A stretch of DNA of 50,395 bases, taken from an uncultured Prevotellaceae bacterium. Its GTDB lineage: Bacteria > Bacteroidota > Bacteroidia > Bacteroidales > Bacteroidaceae. Positions 1 to 7,432 of this stretch are shown one piece after another. Made by a program: the position numbers and the translations under genes. Location of the stretch: the NCBI GenBank assembly GCA_902762565.1, contig CACWOS010000030.1, forward strand, positions 1-50,395, read 5' to 3'. Every line of letters begins with the position of its first letter. The stretch's first letter is position 1. The notes below the pieces were generated by a model, which was not told the origin of the DNA, did no database searches, and saw only the letters and a list, made by a program, of their open reading frames with translations.

Positions 1-90
1 TGATGCGGAAATAGCAATGTTTCAATCTAATAAGCCTGAGTGATAAATCCATTACGATAACCACCACCGACCTGTGTCATAGAATAAGAA

Positions 91-137
91 AAACAAAAAG
101 AGCGTGCTGCATCAATCAATGACACAACACGCACTCT
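91..137 (-). terminator. Terminator-like hairpin just after a promoter
   Basis: Read on the minus strand, bases 137-121 can pair with 113-99 (AGAG, a two-base bulge, then CGUGUUGUGUC against its near-complement, with G-U pairs), leaving a short loop. A U-rich run (revcomp of 91-98) follows. It lies only about 10-50 nt downstream of the minus-strand promoter at 152-183, so it may be an attenuator for a gene off the left edge, or the end of a very short RNA. Confidence 0.5.
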
Positions 138-151
138 AATTTATCGATGTG

Positions 152-183
152 CAAAGGTACAAATAATTCCTTACAACGCCAAA
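152..183 (-). promoter_or_regulatory. Bacteroidota-type promoter, minus strand
   Basis: The minus strand reads TTTG (revcomp 180-183), 20 nt, then TACCTTTG (revcomp 152-159), a full match to the Bacteroidota consensus. Transcription would run off the left end of the window; the downstream gene is not visible. Confidence 0.7.
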
Positions 184-261
184 TTATTTGTCAGGTTTTT
201 GACTTACGGAACACATTAGGGCTCGTGTACTCAATGTGTCACGCCACCCTGTGAACTCTGA

Positions 262-429
262 TTATTTACCTGGCTCGTAGATGTACGGGCTCTCGGTGAT
301 ATTGACGGTCACCGTGCCGCCGATGGTCACTGTACCGTTGTCGGCTCTATTGCCCGCGCCGATGCTATTAGGAGCATCCAGGAAAGTCAGTAAACTTATC
401 GAAATCAAAAAATGATTCGTTATAGTCAT
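262..429 (-). CDS. Possible small protein, 55 aa
   Basis: I do not recognise this ORF. It starts at an ATG (429) and encodes a hydrophobic N-terminus (NHFLISISLLTFL) followed by a beta-prone segment with NGTVTIGGTVTVNITE. Third codon positions in the last 30 codons are GC-rich, unlike the surrounding AT-rich intergenic DNA, which favours coding. No clear promoter lies in front of it on the minus strand, and it sits head-to-head with the lysozyme gene. It could be a short secreted protein or the tail of a decayed gene. Confidence 0.25.
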   Translation of the reverse strand: MTITNHFLISISLLTFLDAPNSIGAGNRADNGTVTIGGTVTVNITESPYIYEPGK

Positions 430-468
430 ATTTTGAAGCAAAGTTACGGTTATTTCTGCAATTTTTAG

Positions 469-476
469 TACCTTTG
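469..476 (+). promoter_or_regulatory. -7 element of the lysozyme gene
   Basis: TACCTTTG at 469-476 is a perfect -7 element; a -33 TTTG at the usual distance is not evident. It places the transcription start near 482 and so favours the ATG at 497 over the in-frame GTG at 476. Confidence 0.6.
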
Positions 477-496
477 TGGCTAAATTTAACAAAGAA

Positions 497-1249
497 ATGA
501 AGAAACTGATTGTTTTTGCAGCGATATCACTCCTATTTAATACATTTGCACGAGCACAGGAAGAGGTCAGCGACAGCATCGGCGGTTCGCCAGAAGAGCT
601 GATGGAACCGGTTGTCGTTCAGAATATTCTGTGTGAGGACACTTGTTCACACATTCATGGCATAGACCTGAGTCACTATCAGGGTAACGTGTTCTGGCAG
701 ACGATAGGTGAGAATACCAATATGGCTTACGTTTATCTGAAGGCTACGGAGGGCGGCGACCGTATTGATGCCACCTTTGAACGTAACATTGAACTAGCTC
801 ACAGATACGGACTGAAAGTGGGGTCGTACCACTTCTATCGTCCGTTGACCGACCAACAACGTCAACTGAGGAATTTCATGTCACAGTGTCTGCCTGAAGA
901 GCAGGACTTGATTCCGATGATTGACATTGAGTCGACGGGAGGGCTGGACACCGATGTGTTCTGTGACTCACTATTCTACTTCCTTGACTTGGTGGAAGAG
1001 GCTTACCGTCAGAAGCCGCTGCTTTATACGGGACGCAACTTCTATAACAAACACTTACTGGGTAAGGTGGATGATTATAAAATCATGATTGCGATGTATA
1101 CAGACCAAGAGCCAGTTGTTGCTGACGATCGCGATATTACCATGTGGCAATATACGGGCAAGGGACGTATCGTCGGTGTTAACGGCTATGTGGACAAGAG
1201 CCGTTTCATGGGCAATCATCACTTAAGGGAAATACGTTTTAAGCACTAA
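497..1249 (+). CDS. Secreted GH25-family lysozyme
   Basis: 250 aa. Residues 1-20 form a signal peptide (MKKLIVFAAI... ending ARA/Q), so the enzyme is exported. The rest is a glycoside hydrolase family 25 domain that would cut the N-acetylmuramyl beta-1,4 bond of peptidoglycan. Hallmarks are GIDLSHYQG (D57), YLKATEGG (E85), GSYHFYRP, and PMIDIE (D143, E145), where the acidic pair at the barrel strand ends is catalytic in the family, plus the closing WQYTGKGRIVGVNGYVD. The start is set by the promoter at 469-476 and by the signal peptide. It is monocistronic and converges on the minus-strand gene at 1297. It could act in cell-wall turnover or against other bacteria; the sequence does not decide. 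Confidence 0.9.
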   Translation: MKKLIVFAAISLLFNTFARAQEEVSDSIGGSPEELMEPVVVQNILCEDTCSHIHGIDLSHYQGNVFWQTIGENTNMAYVYLKATEGGDRIDATFERNIELAHRYGLKVGSYHFYRPLTDQQRQLRNFMSQCLPEEQDLIPMIDIESTGGLDTDVFCDSLFYFLDLVEEAYRQKPLLYTGRNFYNKHLLGKVDDYKIMIAMYTDQEPVVADDRDITMWQYTGKGRIVGVNGYVDKSRFMGNHHLREIRFKH

Positions 1250-1250
1250 A

Positions 1251-1291
1251 TCGGTAAATCCGTAATTCCGTAATTCCGTGAATGCGTAGAT
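1251..1291. repeat. Short drifting word repeat (GTAATTCC type)
   Basis: The gap between the two convergent genes is filled by degenerate copies of an 8-9 nt word (ggtaaatcc, gtaattcc, gtaattcc, gtgaatgc). It is one of several locus-specific word repeats in the window. Confidence 0.6.
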
Positions 1292-1296
1292 TCACT

Positions 1297-1659
1297 CTAT
1301 TCCTCAATATTGCGAATAGAGTGCATAAAGTCGTTGAAATAAGCCTGCAAAGACTCGCGAGTAAAACGGTTTTTGAGACTTTGCGAACGTTGTAATTGCA
1401 GCTTGAACTTATCCATCAGCTCCTGATTGCGCTCACCGTCCAACGCCAAGAACTGATCGCGTAGCTGTGATGATGGCTGTAAGAAAAAATCATCACGATA
1501 CCGACGGAAACCATCAGCCACCCAAGGGCCAATGCCATAGGCTATTGAGAGCTCGTAGAGTTTATTCCATTTCCATTCGGACATGGGTTCTATGGATTCT
1601 TGACCAAAGAACTCGTCACTGAAAACCAGTCGTTGCAGATTTCTGAATATAATGTCCAT
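1297..1659 (-). CDS. Hypothetical protein, 120 aa
   Basis: I do not recognise this family. The protein is charged and predicted helical, with many aromatic residues near the N-terminus (FRNLQRLVFSDEFFG, WKWNKLYELSIAYGIGPWV) and no signal peptide or membrane segment, so it is probably cytoplasmic. The ATG at 1659 is preferred to the in-frame GTG at 1668, because the bases upstream of it belong to a word repeat (1661-1690) that looks intergenic. It lies 40 nt downstream of the NhaC-type antiporter on the same strand and may be the last gene of that transcript. Confidence 0.6.
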   Translation of the reverse strand: MDIIFRNLQRLVFSDEFFGQESIEPMSEWKWNKLYELSIAYGIGPWVADGFRRYRDDFFLQPSSQLRDQFLALDGERNQELMDKFKLQLQRSQSLKNRFTRESLQAYFNDFMHSIRNIEE

Positions 1660-1660
1660 A

Positions 1661-1690
1661 TTCTTCACTATTCACTTTTCACTTTTAATT
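1661..1690. repeat. Short drifting word repeat (TTCACTTT type)
   Basis: Degenerate copies of ttcacta/ttcactttt fill the gap between the antiporter gene and the small downstream gene. The period is 7-8 nt. Confidence 0.6.
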
Positions 1691-1699
1691 AGCGAAGCG

Positions 1700-2974
1700 C
1701 TAAGAGTAGCGTTTGGGGAATCTTAACAAAATAGAAAGCAGTGCGGCAACACCGACAACCAACGGATAATAGAGGTAGGGTAGGATGCTGATGGGATTGA
1801 GCTGAGCCAAACCAGCAGCCATCAGCAGTTGGGCGCCATAGGGTATGATGCCCTGCATGGTACACGAGAAGGTGTCGAGGATAGAGGCACACTTGCGATT
1901 GTCAACGCCATAGCGGTCGCCAATCTGTTTGGCAATACCACCAACGGTTAGAATGGCTACTGTATTATTGGCCGTACATAGGTTCACCATCGACACGAGG
2001 GCAGCTATCGATAGTTCTGCACCGCGTTTGCTGCCTACGTGGCTGGTAAGCATTCGGATGAGGAAATCGATACCGCCATTGTGCTTGATTAATTCAAGCA
2101 ATCCACCTGCCATCATCGTAATGATAATCAGTTCTCCCATTCCAACGATTCCGTCTCCCATTGCACTCGTCCATCCGTAGAAGTCAAAACTTGACGTCAG
2201 GAGTCCGATGGCACCACTCGACAAAATGCCCAAGGCTAGGACGGCCATGACATTCATGCCAAAGATTGCCGTTATTAATACTATTAAATAAGGTATCACC
2301 TTGACGAACGACACCTCTGGGATATGTTGGGGGGAATGCATGCCAGATCCCATGAAAAGGTAGGCCACAAACACAACCAGGGCGGCAGGAACCACAATGA
2401 ACGAGTTGACGCGGAACTTGTCGCTCAATCGACACCCCTGTGTTTGTGTAGCTGCAATGGTCGTATCAGAGATGAACGAGAGATTGTCGCCAAAGAGCGA
2501 GCCACCCACAACGACGGCAGTCAGTAAAGCCACAGACGTGTCGGTTTGCGAGGCCACACCTGCAGCAATAGGCGTCAAGGCTACTATCGTGCCAACGCTT
2601 GTGCCTATTGACAGCGATATAAAACAAGCAGCCAAGAAGATGCCAGCCAACAGCATATTGCCAGGCATGAAAGTCAGCGATAGGTTGACAGTCGCATCAA
2701 TTGCACCCATGACTTTAGCAGTATGCGCAAAAGCACCTGCAAGAATGAAAATCCAAATCATCAGCATCATCTGCCCTGTACTGGCACCACGACTGAAGAT
2801 GTCGATACGTTTGCCAAGAGGAAGTCCTCCGCAAACGAGAACGGCATACATCGAAGCCACCATGAATCCTACCGTAATGGGCACCTTGTAGAAGTCACCA
2901 GCAATGATGCTGGTGACTAGATACATAAGGATGAACACCACGAGGGGTGATAATGCGATGAATCCTTTCTTCAT
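1700..2974 (-). CDS. NhaC-family Na+/H+ antiporter-type transporter
   Basis: 424 aa with about 10-11 hydrophobic segments, an inner-membrane transporter of the NhaC / ion-transporter superfamily. Family signatures are SIGTSVGTIVALTPIA and VVGGSLFGDNLSFISDTTIAA in the first half and ANNTVAILTVGGIAKQI in the second. Its ATG shares a base with the uxaA stop (TAATG), so it should be translationally coupled to altronate dehydratase. NhaC proteins exchange Na+ for H+, but some relatives carry organic acids or other solutes. The tight coupling lets me infer that it either imports a hexuronate-pathway substrate or restores ion balance during acid-sugar uptake. The substrate cannot be read from sequence. 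Confidence 0.85.
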   Translation of the reverse strand: MKKGFIALSPLVVFILMYLVTSIIAGDFYKVPITVGFMVASMYAVLVCGGLPLGKRIDIFSRGASTGQMMLMIWIFILAGAFAHTAKVMGAIDATVNLSLTFMPGNMLLAGIFLAACFISLSIGTSVGTIVALTPIAAGVASQTDTSVALLTAVVVGGSLFGDNLSFISDTTIAATQTQGCRLSDKFRVNSFIVVPAALVVFVAYLFMGSGMHSPQHIPEVSFVKVIPYLIVLITAIFGMNVMAVLALGILSSGAIGLLTSSFDFYGWTSAMGDGIVGMGELIIITMMAGGLLELIKHNGGIDFLIRMLTSHVGSKRGAELSIAALVSMVNLCTANNTVAILTVGGIAKQIGDRYGVDNRKCASILDTFSCTMQGIIPYGAQLLMAAGLAQLNPISILPYLYYPLVVGVAALLSILLRFPKRYS

Positions 2975-4470
2975 TATAGCGTTACGCCGTTCTTGAAAAT
3001 TGAAATCTCGCGATAACCGTTTTCTTCGTTACGAGCCTTCTCGCCAGAGGCAACAGCCAGCACTTTATCGATGAACTCAGGAACAATCTCCTGCATGGTG
3101 CGGCCCTCAACCAACTGACCAGCCGAGAAGTCTACCCAGTGGGGCTTGTTCTTAGCCAGTACGGGATTAGTAGCTACCTTCATGGTTGGAACGAAGGTGC
3201 CGAAGGGCGTGCCGCGACCAGTGGTGAACAGCACGATGTGGCATCCGCAAGAGGCGAGGGCAGTAGAGGCTACGAGGTCGTTGCCAGGAGCGGAAAGCAG
3301 GTTCAGACCGTTGTTCTGCAGGCGGTCGCCATATTCCATGACACCACTGACAGGAGCCTTTCCACACTTCTGAGTGCAACCCAGCGCTTTGTCTTCAAGT
3401 GTCGAGATACCACCAGCCTTGTTGCCTGGACTTGGATTCTCACCCACAGGTTCGCCATGCGATAGGAAGTAGTTCTTGAAGTTGTTAATCATGGAAACAG
3501 TCTGCTCGAACAGCTGAGGTGTCTCGCAACGATTCATGAGAATAGTCTCTGCACCGAACATCTCAGGAACCTCCGTCAATACAGAGGTACCTCCCTGTGC
3601 TACGAGCCAATCGGAGAATTCGCCCACCAATGGATTTGCGGTAATGCCAGAGAAGCCGTCAGAACCGCCACACTTCAAACCTACACGCAGCTTCGAGACG
3701 CTGACGTCTTCACGCTTGTCTAGCTTAGCCTGTGCATAAAGCTCACGCAGAATCTGCATGCCGGCTTCCATCTCGTCACCCTCTACACGCTGGGTAACCA
3801 ACAGCTTGATGCGGCTCTTATCATAGTCGCCCAACATAGCCATGAAGTCTTCAGGCTGGTTGTTCTCACAACCCAAGCTCAGCACCAGTACACCACCGGC
3901 ATTGGGGTGCAGACAAATGTCGCGAAGCACCTTACGGGTGTTCTCGTGGTCTTCAGAGAGCTGCGAGCAACCATAGTTGTGATGCCACGTCCAAACAGCA
4001 TCGATATCTTTCTCGCCAGTCTCCTTACGAAGCTGTGCTGCCAAACGCTCGGCAATGCCATTGACGCAGCCGACAGTGGGAACAATCCAAATCTCGTTAC
4101 GTACGCCGACATCACCATTCTTACGAACATAACCCTTAAAGGTTCGCTTTTCGTCTTTTATACTAAGTTTCTCGTTAACAGGCTGATATGTGTATTCGAG
4201 TGTGCCAGAAAGATTGGTCTTCAGATTGTTCTCATTCACCCAATCGCCAGCTTTCAAGTCCTCACGTGCATGACCAATGGGGTAACCATACTTGATGATG
4301 TTTTCCCCCTGTTTAACGTCCTTGATAAGAACTTTGTGGCCAGCAGGTGTGTCTTGATTGACTGTGATTTGTTTGCCATCTACTTCAATGATGTCACCTT
4401 GTTTCTTGGCACTCAGACATACTACAACTGAGTCTGCGGGATTGATTTTTAGAAATGTAGCTTGTTCCAT
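2974..4470 (-). CDS. uxaA: Altronate dehydratase
   Basis: 498 aa, the usual length for UxaA. It converts D-altronate to 2-keto-3-deoxygluconate plus water in galacturonate catabolism, in the cytoplasm. The N-terminal 90 residues form the SAF-type domain; the catalytic region follows, with GYVRKNGDVGVRNEIWIVPTV, a cysteine-containing HHNYGCSQL motif, LSLGCENNQ, LKCGGSDGFSGITANP and SCGCHIVLFTTGRGTPFG, all typical of the family's metal-binding core. It lies 26 nt after the LacI-type regulator and one base into the antiporter gene, so the three form one minus-strand operon. Its product feeds KdgK and KdgA, encoded divergently. Confidence 0.95.
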   Translation of the reverse strand: MEQATFLKINPADSVVVCLSAKKQGDIIEVDGKQITVNQDTPAGHKVLIKDVKQGENIIKYGYPIGHAREDLKAGDWVNENNLKTNLSGTLEYTYQPVNEKLSIKDEKRTFKGYVRKNGDVGVRNEIWIVPTVGCVNGIAERLAAQLRKETGEKDIDAVWTWHHNYGCSQLSEDHENTRKVLRDICLHPNAGGVLVLSLGCENNQPEDFMAMLGDYDKSRIKLLVTQRVEGDEMEAGMQILRELYAQAKLDKREDVSVSKLRVGLKCGGSDGFSGITANPLVGEFSDWLVAQGGTSVLTEVPEMFGAETILMNRCETPQLFEQTVSMINNFKNYFLSHGEPVGENPSPGNKAGGISTLEDKALGCTQKCGKAPVSGVMEYGDRLQNNGLNLLSAPGNDLVASTALASCGCHIVLFTTGRGTPFGTFVPTMKVATNPVLAKNKPHWVDFSAGQLVEGRTMQEIVPEFIDKVLAVASGEKARNEENGYREISIFKNGVTL

Positions 4471-4496
4471 AATATTATAAATAATGTATAGTTTGT

Positions 4497-5564
4497 TTAT
4501 AATGCTTTCCTTCTATAGAAATCTACGTTTTCTTTTGTCAGGATTTCAATAGGCATATAGTTCACAGGATTGACAGCACGCTTCATGACAATAGCATTAA
4601 ACAATGCGTCGACGCTGGAGTAACCCTGTTGATAAGCATGCTGGGCAATCAGGAAGGAAATGCTGCCCTGACGGATACACTCTTCGTTCTTTGGCACCAT
4701 GTCGTAACCCATAATTTGAACGTTGCGACGATTTGTCTTCTGAAGGAACTGACCAACAAGGTGAGCCTTCGAATTGAACGTGATGCAATGGTGTACCTTT
4801 GGATGGCCCTTAAAGAAATTTTCGAGAATCGTGTCGTATTCCTTATGCTCCTCGTCTAGCGGAAGGTCTACCTCCGTAATTGTAATGTCGGGGAAGTGGT
4901 CGACCATGTAGTGACGGAAACCTGTTTCACGGTTAGCCTGCTGTTTTGATGCCACCTTGCCGTCGCGTGTCTGCTTCATCAGGGCAATCTCTTTCTCCTT
5001 GCCAGCAATGAGCATCAGCATCTTGGCAGCAAAATAGCCACTGGCAAACGAGTCTTGTCCGAAGAAGGAAAGAGGCTTCAGGTCGGGCATATACGAGTCG
5101 AGCAGGACATAGGGGATTTGACGCTCCGTCAGCTTCTCGGTAAAGCGGGCAGTCTGTTCCAGCGATGTCGGCACGATGACCACCCCGTCAATCTTGGCCG
5201 TGAAGAACTCGCGAACCATGCGGGTGAAAGCTGCATTGTTGAAACGTTCGTAATAGACGAATTTAAGGTTGATGCCAAAGTCGCGACGGAAGTTGGTACA
5301 GGCTTGTGCACCTTCTTCAATTTCATCCCAATACGCCTCCTGTTCGTGTTTTGGAAGCACAACATAGAAGTTGTAAGTCTTGTTGTAAGCCAGCGCAGAG
5401 GCATACATATTGGGCTTATAGTCCATCTCCTCTAAGGCTTTCTTGACCTTCTCTAGTGACTTGGACGACACATTAGGACGCTCATGCAACACGCGGTCGA
5501 CCGTACCAACACTTACACCAGCACGTTCGGCGATATCCTTAATTCTGATTTTGCCTGTTTCCAT
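4497..5564 (-). CDS. LacI-family transcriptional regulator
   Basis: 355 aa from the ATG at 5564. Residues 4-55 are a LacI-type helix-turn-helix and hinge (IRIKDIAERAGVSVGTVDRV...), followed by a periplasmic-binding-protein-like effector domain (VVIVPTSLEQTARFTEKL, QIMGYDMVPKNEECIRQGSISFLIAQ). It heads the operon with uxaA and the antiporter and faces kdgK-kdgA, so it is the likely local regulator, probably sensing a pathway intermediate such as KDG or tagaturonate. A longer in-frame start at 5606 is rejected: the promoter -7 element (5574-5581) lies inside that extension and would leave only about 6 nt of leader before the ATG chosen here. A palindromic AAACGTTT at 5632-5639 is the candidate operator. 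Confidence 0.9.
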   Translation of the reverse strand: METGKIRIKDIAERAGVSVGTVDRVLHERPNVSSKSLEKVKKALEEMDYKPNMYASALAYNKTYNFYVVLPKHEQEAYWDEIEEGAQACTNFRRDFGINLKFVYYERFNNAAFTRMVREFFTAKIDGVVIVPTSLEQTARFTEKLTERQIPYVLLDSYMPDLKPLSFFGQDSFASGYFAAKMLMLIAGKEKEIALMKQTRDGKVASKQQANRETGFRHYMVDHFPDITITEVDLPLDEEHKEYDTILENFFKGHPKVHHCITFNSKAHLVGQFLQKTNRRNVQIMGYDMVPKNEECIRQGSISFLIAQHAYQQGYSSVDALFNAIVMKRAVNPVNYMPIEILTKENVDFYRRKAL

Positions 5565-5573
5565 ATTTCCGTG

Positions 5574-5607
5574 CAAAGGTAAATAAAAAAAATGAGACTG
5601 CCCCAAA
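5574..5607 (-). promoter_or_regulatory. Promoter of the lacI-uxaA-antiporter operon
   Basis: On the minus strand TTTG (revcomp 5604-5607) is followed after 22 nt by TACCTTTG (revcomp 5574-5581). The start codon of the regulator lies only about 10 nt past the -7 element, implying a nearly leaderless message. Confidence 0.65.
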
Positions 5608-5631
5608 AGTTTTATTCTTTTTTTATTAGAA

Positions 5632-5639
5632 AAACGTTT
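5632..5639. promoter_or_regulatory. Candidate LacI-type operator
   Basis: AAACGTTT is a perfect 8-bp palindrome with the central CG typical of LacI-family operators. It lies between the divergent promoters of the regulator operon and kdgK. The word AAACGTTTAC here resembles AAACGTTAAC upstream of uxaB. Confidence 0.45.
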
Positions 5640-5672
5640 ACGGAAGATTTTGGCAGTTTTTTGGGGAATTTC

Positions 5673-5703
5673 TTGGTCAATTACAAAAAAACTTGTAACT
5701 TTG
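5673..5703 (+). promoter_or_regulatory. Promoter of kdgK-kdgA
   Basis: TTG at 5673-5675, 20 nt, then TAACTTTG at 5696-5703, matching the Bacteroidota consensus. The kdgK ATG is at 5745. Confidence 0.7.
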
Positions 5704-5744
5704 CAAACAGTTTAATATGAAACATTCATTTAATACTAAAACAA

Positions 5745-6717
5745 ATGGCTAAAATTGTAACATTAGGCGAGATCATGCTCCGCCTGTCGCCTCAGGGCAA
5801 CGACCGTTTTATTCAGAGTGAGTCATTCCGCATCATCCCCGGTGGTGGTGAGGCTAACGTAGCTGTCAGCGTGGCTAACTATGGTCACGAGGCTTACTTC
5901 GTATCAAAGCTGCCCAAGCACGAGATTGGTCAGATTGCATGGTGACCGCGTAGGTCTGTACTATGCTGAGACTGGTGCTTCTATGCGTCCTTCGAAGGTT
6001 ATCTATGACCGTGCTCACAGCTCTATTGCTGAAGCAGATCCTAAGGACTTTGACTTCGACGCTATCATGGAAGGTGCCGCTTGGTTCCACTGGTCTGGTA
6101 TCACACCTGCTATCTCTGACAAGGCTGCCGAGTTGACAAAGCTGGCTTGTGAGGCTGCCAAGCGTCATGGCGTGACCGTTTCTGTTGACCTGAACTTCCG
6201 CAAGAAGCTGTGGACTTCAGAGAAGGCTATTAGCATTATGCGTCCTTTGATGCAGTATGTTGACGTATGTATTGGCAACGAAGAAGATGCAGAGCTCTGC
6301 CTTGGTTTCAAGCCCGATGCTGACGTAGAGGGTGGTCAGACCGATGCTGCTGGTTACGAGGGTATCTTCAAGCAGATGATGAAGGAGTTCGGCTTCAAGT
6401 ATGTCGTCTCTACACTTCGTGAGAGCTACAGCGCTACGTTCAACGGCTGGAAGGCCCTGATCTATGATGGTAAGGAATTCTATCAGTCAAAGCGTTACGA
6501 AATCAATCCTATCATCGACCGCGTAGGTGGTGGTGACTCTTTCTCTGGTGGTCTGATTCATGGTCTGCTGACCAAGCCAACTCAGGGCGAGGCTCTCGAG
6601 TTTGCTGTGGCTGCTTCTGCTCTGAAGCACACTATCAACGGTGACTTCAACCTGGTAGGTGTTGACGAGGTAGAGAGTCTGGCTGGTGGTAATGCTAACG
6701 GACGCGTTCAGCGCTAA
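5745..6717 (+). pseudogene. kdgK: 2-keto-3-deoxygluconate kinase, frame-disrupted
   Basis: The gene encodes a PfkB-family sugar kinase that phosphorylates KDG to KDPG. The first 65 codons read normally (VTLGEIMLRLSP, IIPGGGEANVAVSVANYG, ending GQIA), then TGG TGA stops the frame at 5941-5946. The next frame resumes immediately with GDRVGLYYAETGASMRPSK and runs to the end, including the C-terminal anion hole/catalytic motif RVGGGDSFSGGLIHG. In intact relatives about 17-18 residues lie between these two points, so a short stretch plus the reading frame has been lost; the restored protein would be about 340 aa, normal for the family. Everything else is well conserved, so this is either a very recent mutation or an assembly error. 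Promoter at 5673-5703; kdgA follows 46 nt downstream. Confidence 0.85.
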
Positions 6718-6763
6718 ATCGTAATATCGAAATAACGTTATAACGTAATAACGAAATAGAAAA
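6716..6763. repeat. Short drifting word repeat (ATAACGTA type)
   Basis: The kdgK-kdgA gap is made of degenerate copies of an 8-nt word (aataacg, ttataacg, taataacg). No promoter or terminator is evident in it. Confidence 0.6.
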
Positions 6764-7432
6764 ATGGCAAAATTTGATAAGATTGCTGTCCTGAAGAAGA
6801 TTGGTGACACTGGTATGGTGCCCGTATTCTATCACAAGGATTTAGAGGTTTGCAAGAACGTTGTTAAGGCCTGCTATGAAGGTGGCGTTCGTGCTTTCGA
6901 GTTTACTAATCGCGGCGACTTCGCTCACGAGATTTTCGGTGAGCTGGTGAAGTGGGCTGATAAGGAGTGCCCTGAGTTGGCTTTGGGTATCGGTTCTGTT
7001 GTCGATGCTCCCACGGCAGCCCTATATCTGCAGTTGGGTGCCAACTTCGTTGTTGGTCCGCTGTTCAATCCGGAGATTGCTCCCGTCTGCAACCGTCGTC
7101 TCGTTCCTTACTGCCCAGGCTGTATGACAGTCAGCGAGATTGGTAAGGCTCAGGAGTTGGGTTGCGACCTGACGAAGGTATTCCCTGGCGATGTTGTTGG
7201 TCCAAACATGGTGAAAGGTCTGAAGGCTCCTATGCCTTGGTCGAAGATCATGGTGACTGGCGGTGTTGCTCCTGAGGAGGAGAACCTGAAGGGCTGGTTC
7301 AAAGCTGGCGTCTTCTGCGTTGGTATGGGCTCTAAGCTATTCCCCAGCGACAAGGTGAAGGCTGGCGACTGGCAGTATGTAACCGACAAGTGCAAGGAGG
7401 CACTCGGTTATGTTGCTAAGGCCCGCGCATAA
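6764..7432 (+). CDS. eda: KDPG/KHG aldolase
   Basis: 222 aa class I aldolase that splits 2-keto-3-deoxy-6-phosphogluconate into pyruvate and glyceraldehyde 3-phosphate, the last step of the hexuronate route. Visible active-site features are FEFTNR (E46, R50 at the general-acid/phosphate positions), the [10 protein letters not shown] loop near 114-122, and LTKVFPGD with Schiff-base lysine K138. The gene shares the kdgK promoter. A strong intrinsic terminator follows at 7446-7484, inside the first codons of the overlapping downstream gene. Confidence 0.95.
   Translation: MAKFDKIAVLKKIGDTGMVPVFYHKDLEVCKNVVKACYEGGVRAFEFTNRGDFAHEIFGELVKWADKECPELALGIGSVVDAPTAALYLQLGANFVVGPLFNPEIAPVCNRRLVPYCPGCMTVSEIGKAQELGCDLTKVFPGDVVGPNMVKGLKAPMPWSKIMVTGGVAPEEENLKGWFKAGVFCVGMGSKLFPSDKVKAGDWQYVTDKCKEALGYVAKARA

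Noticed and set aside
5881-5944. Second half of kdgK as an independent gene starting at 5881
   Set aside because: The first 20 codons of that frame are out-of-frame kdgK sequence; homology begins only at 5941, so it is the rest of the broken kinase.
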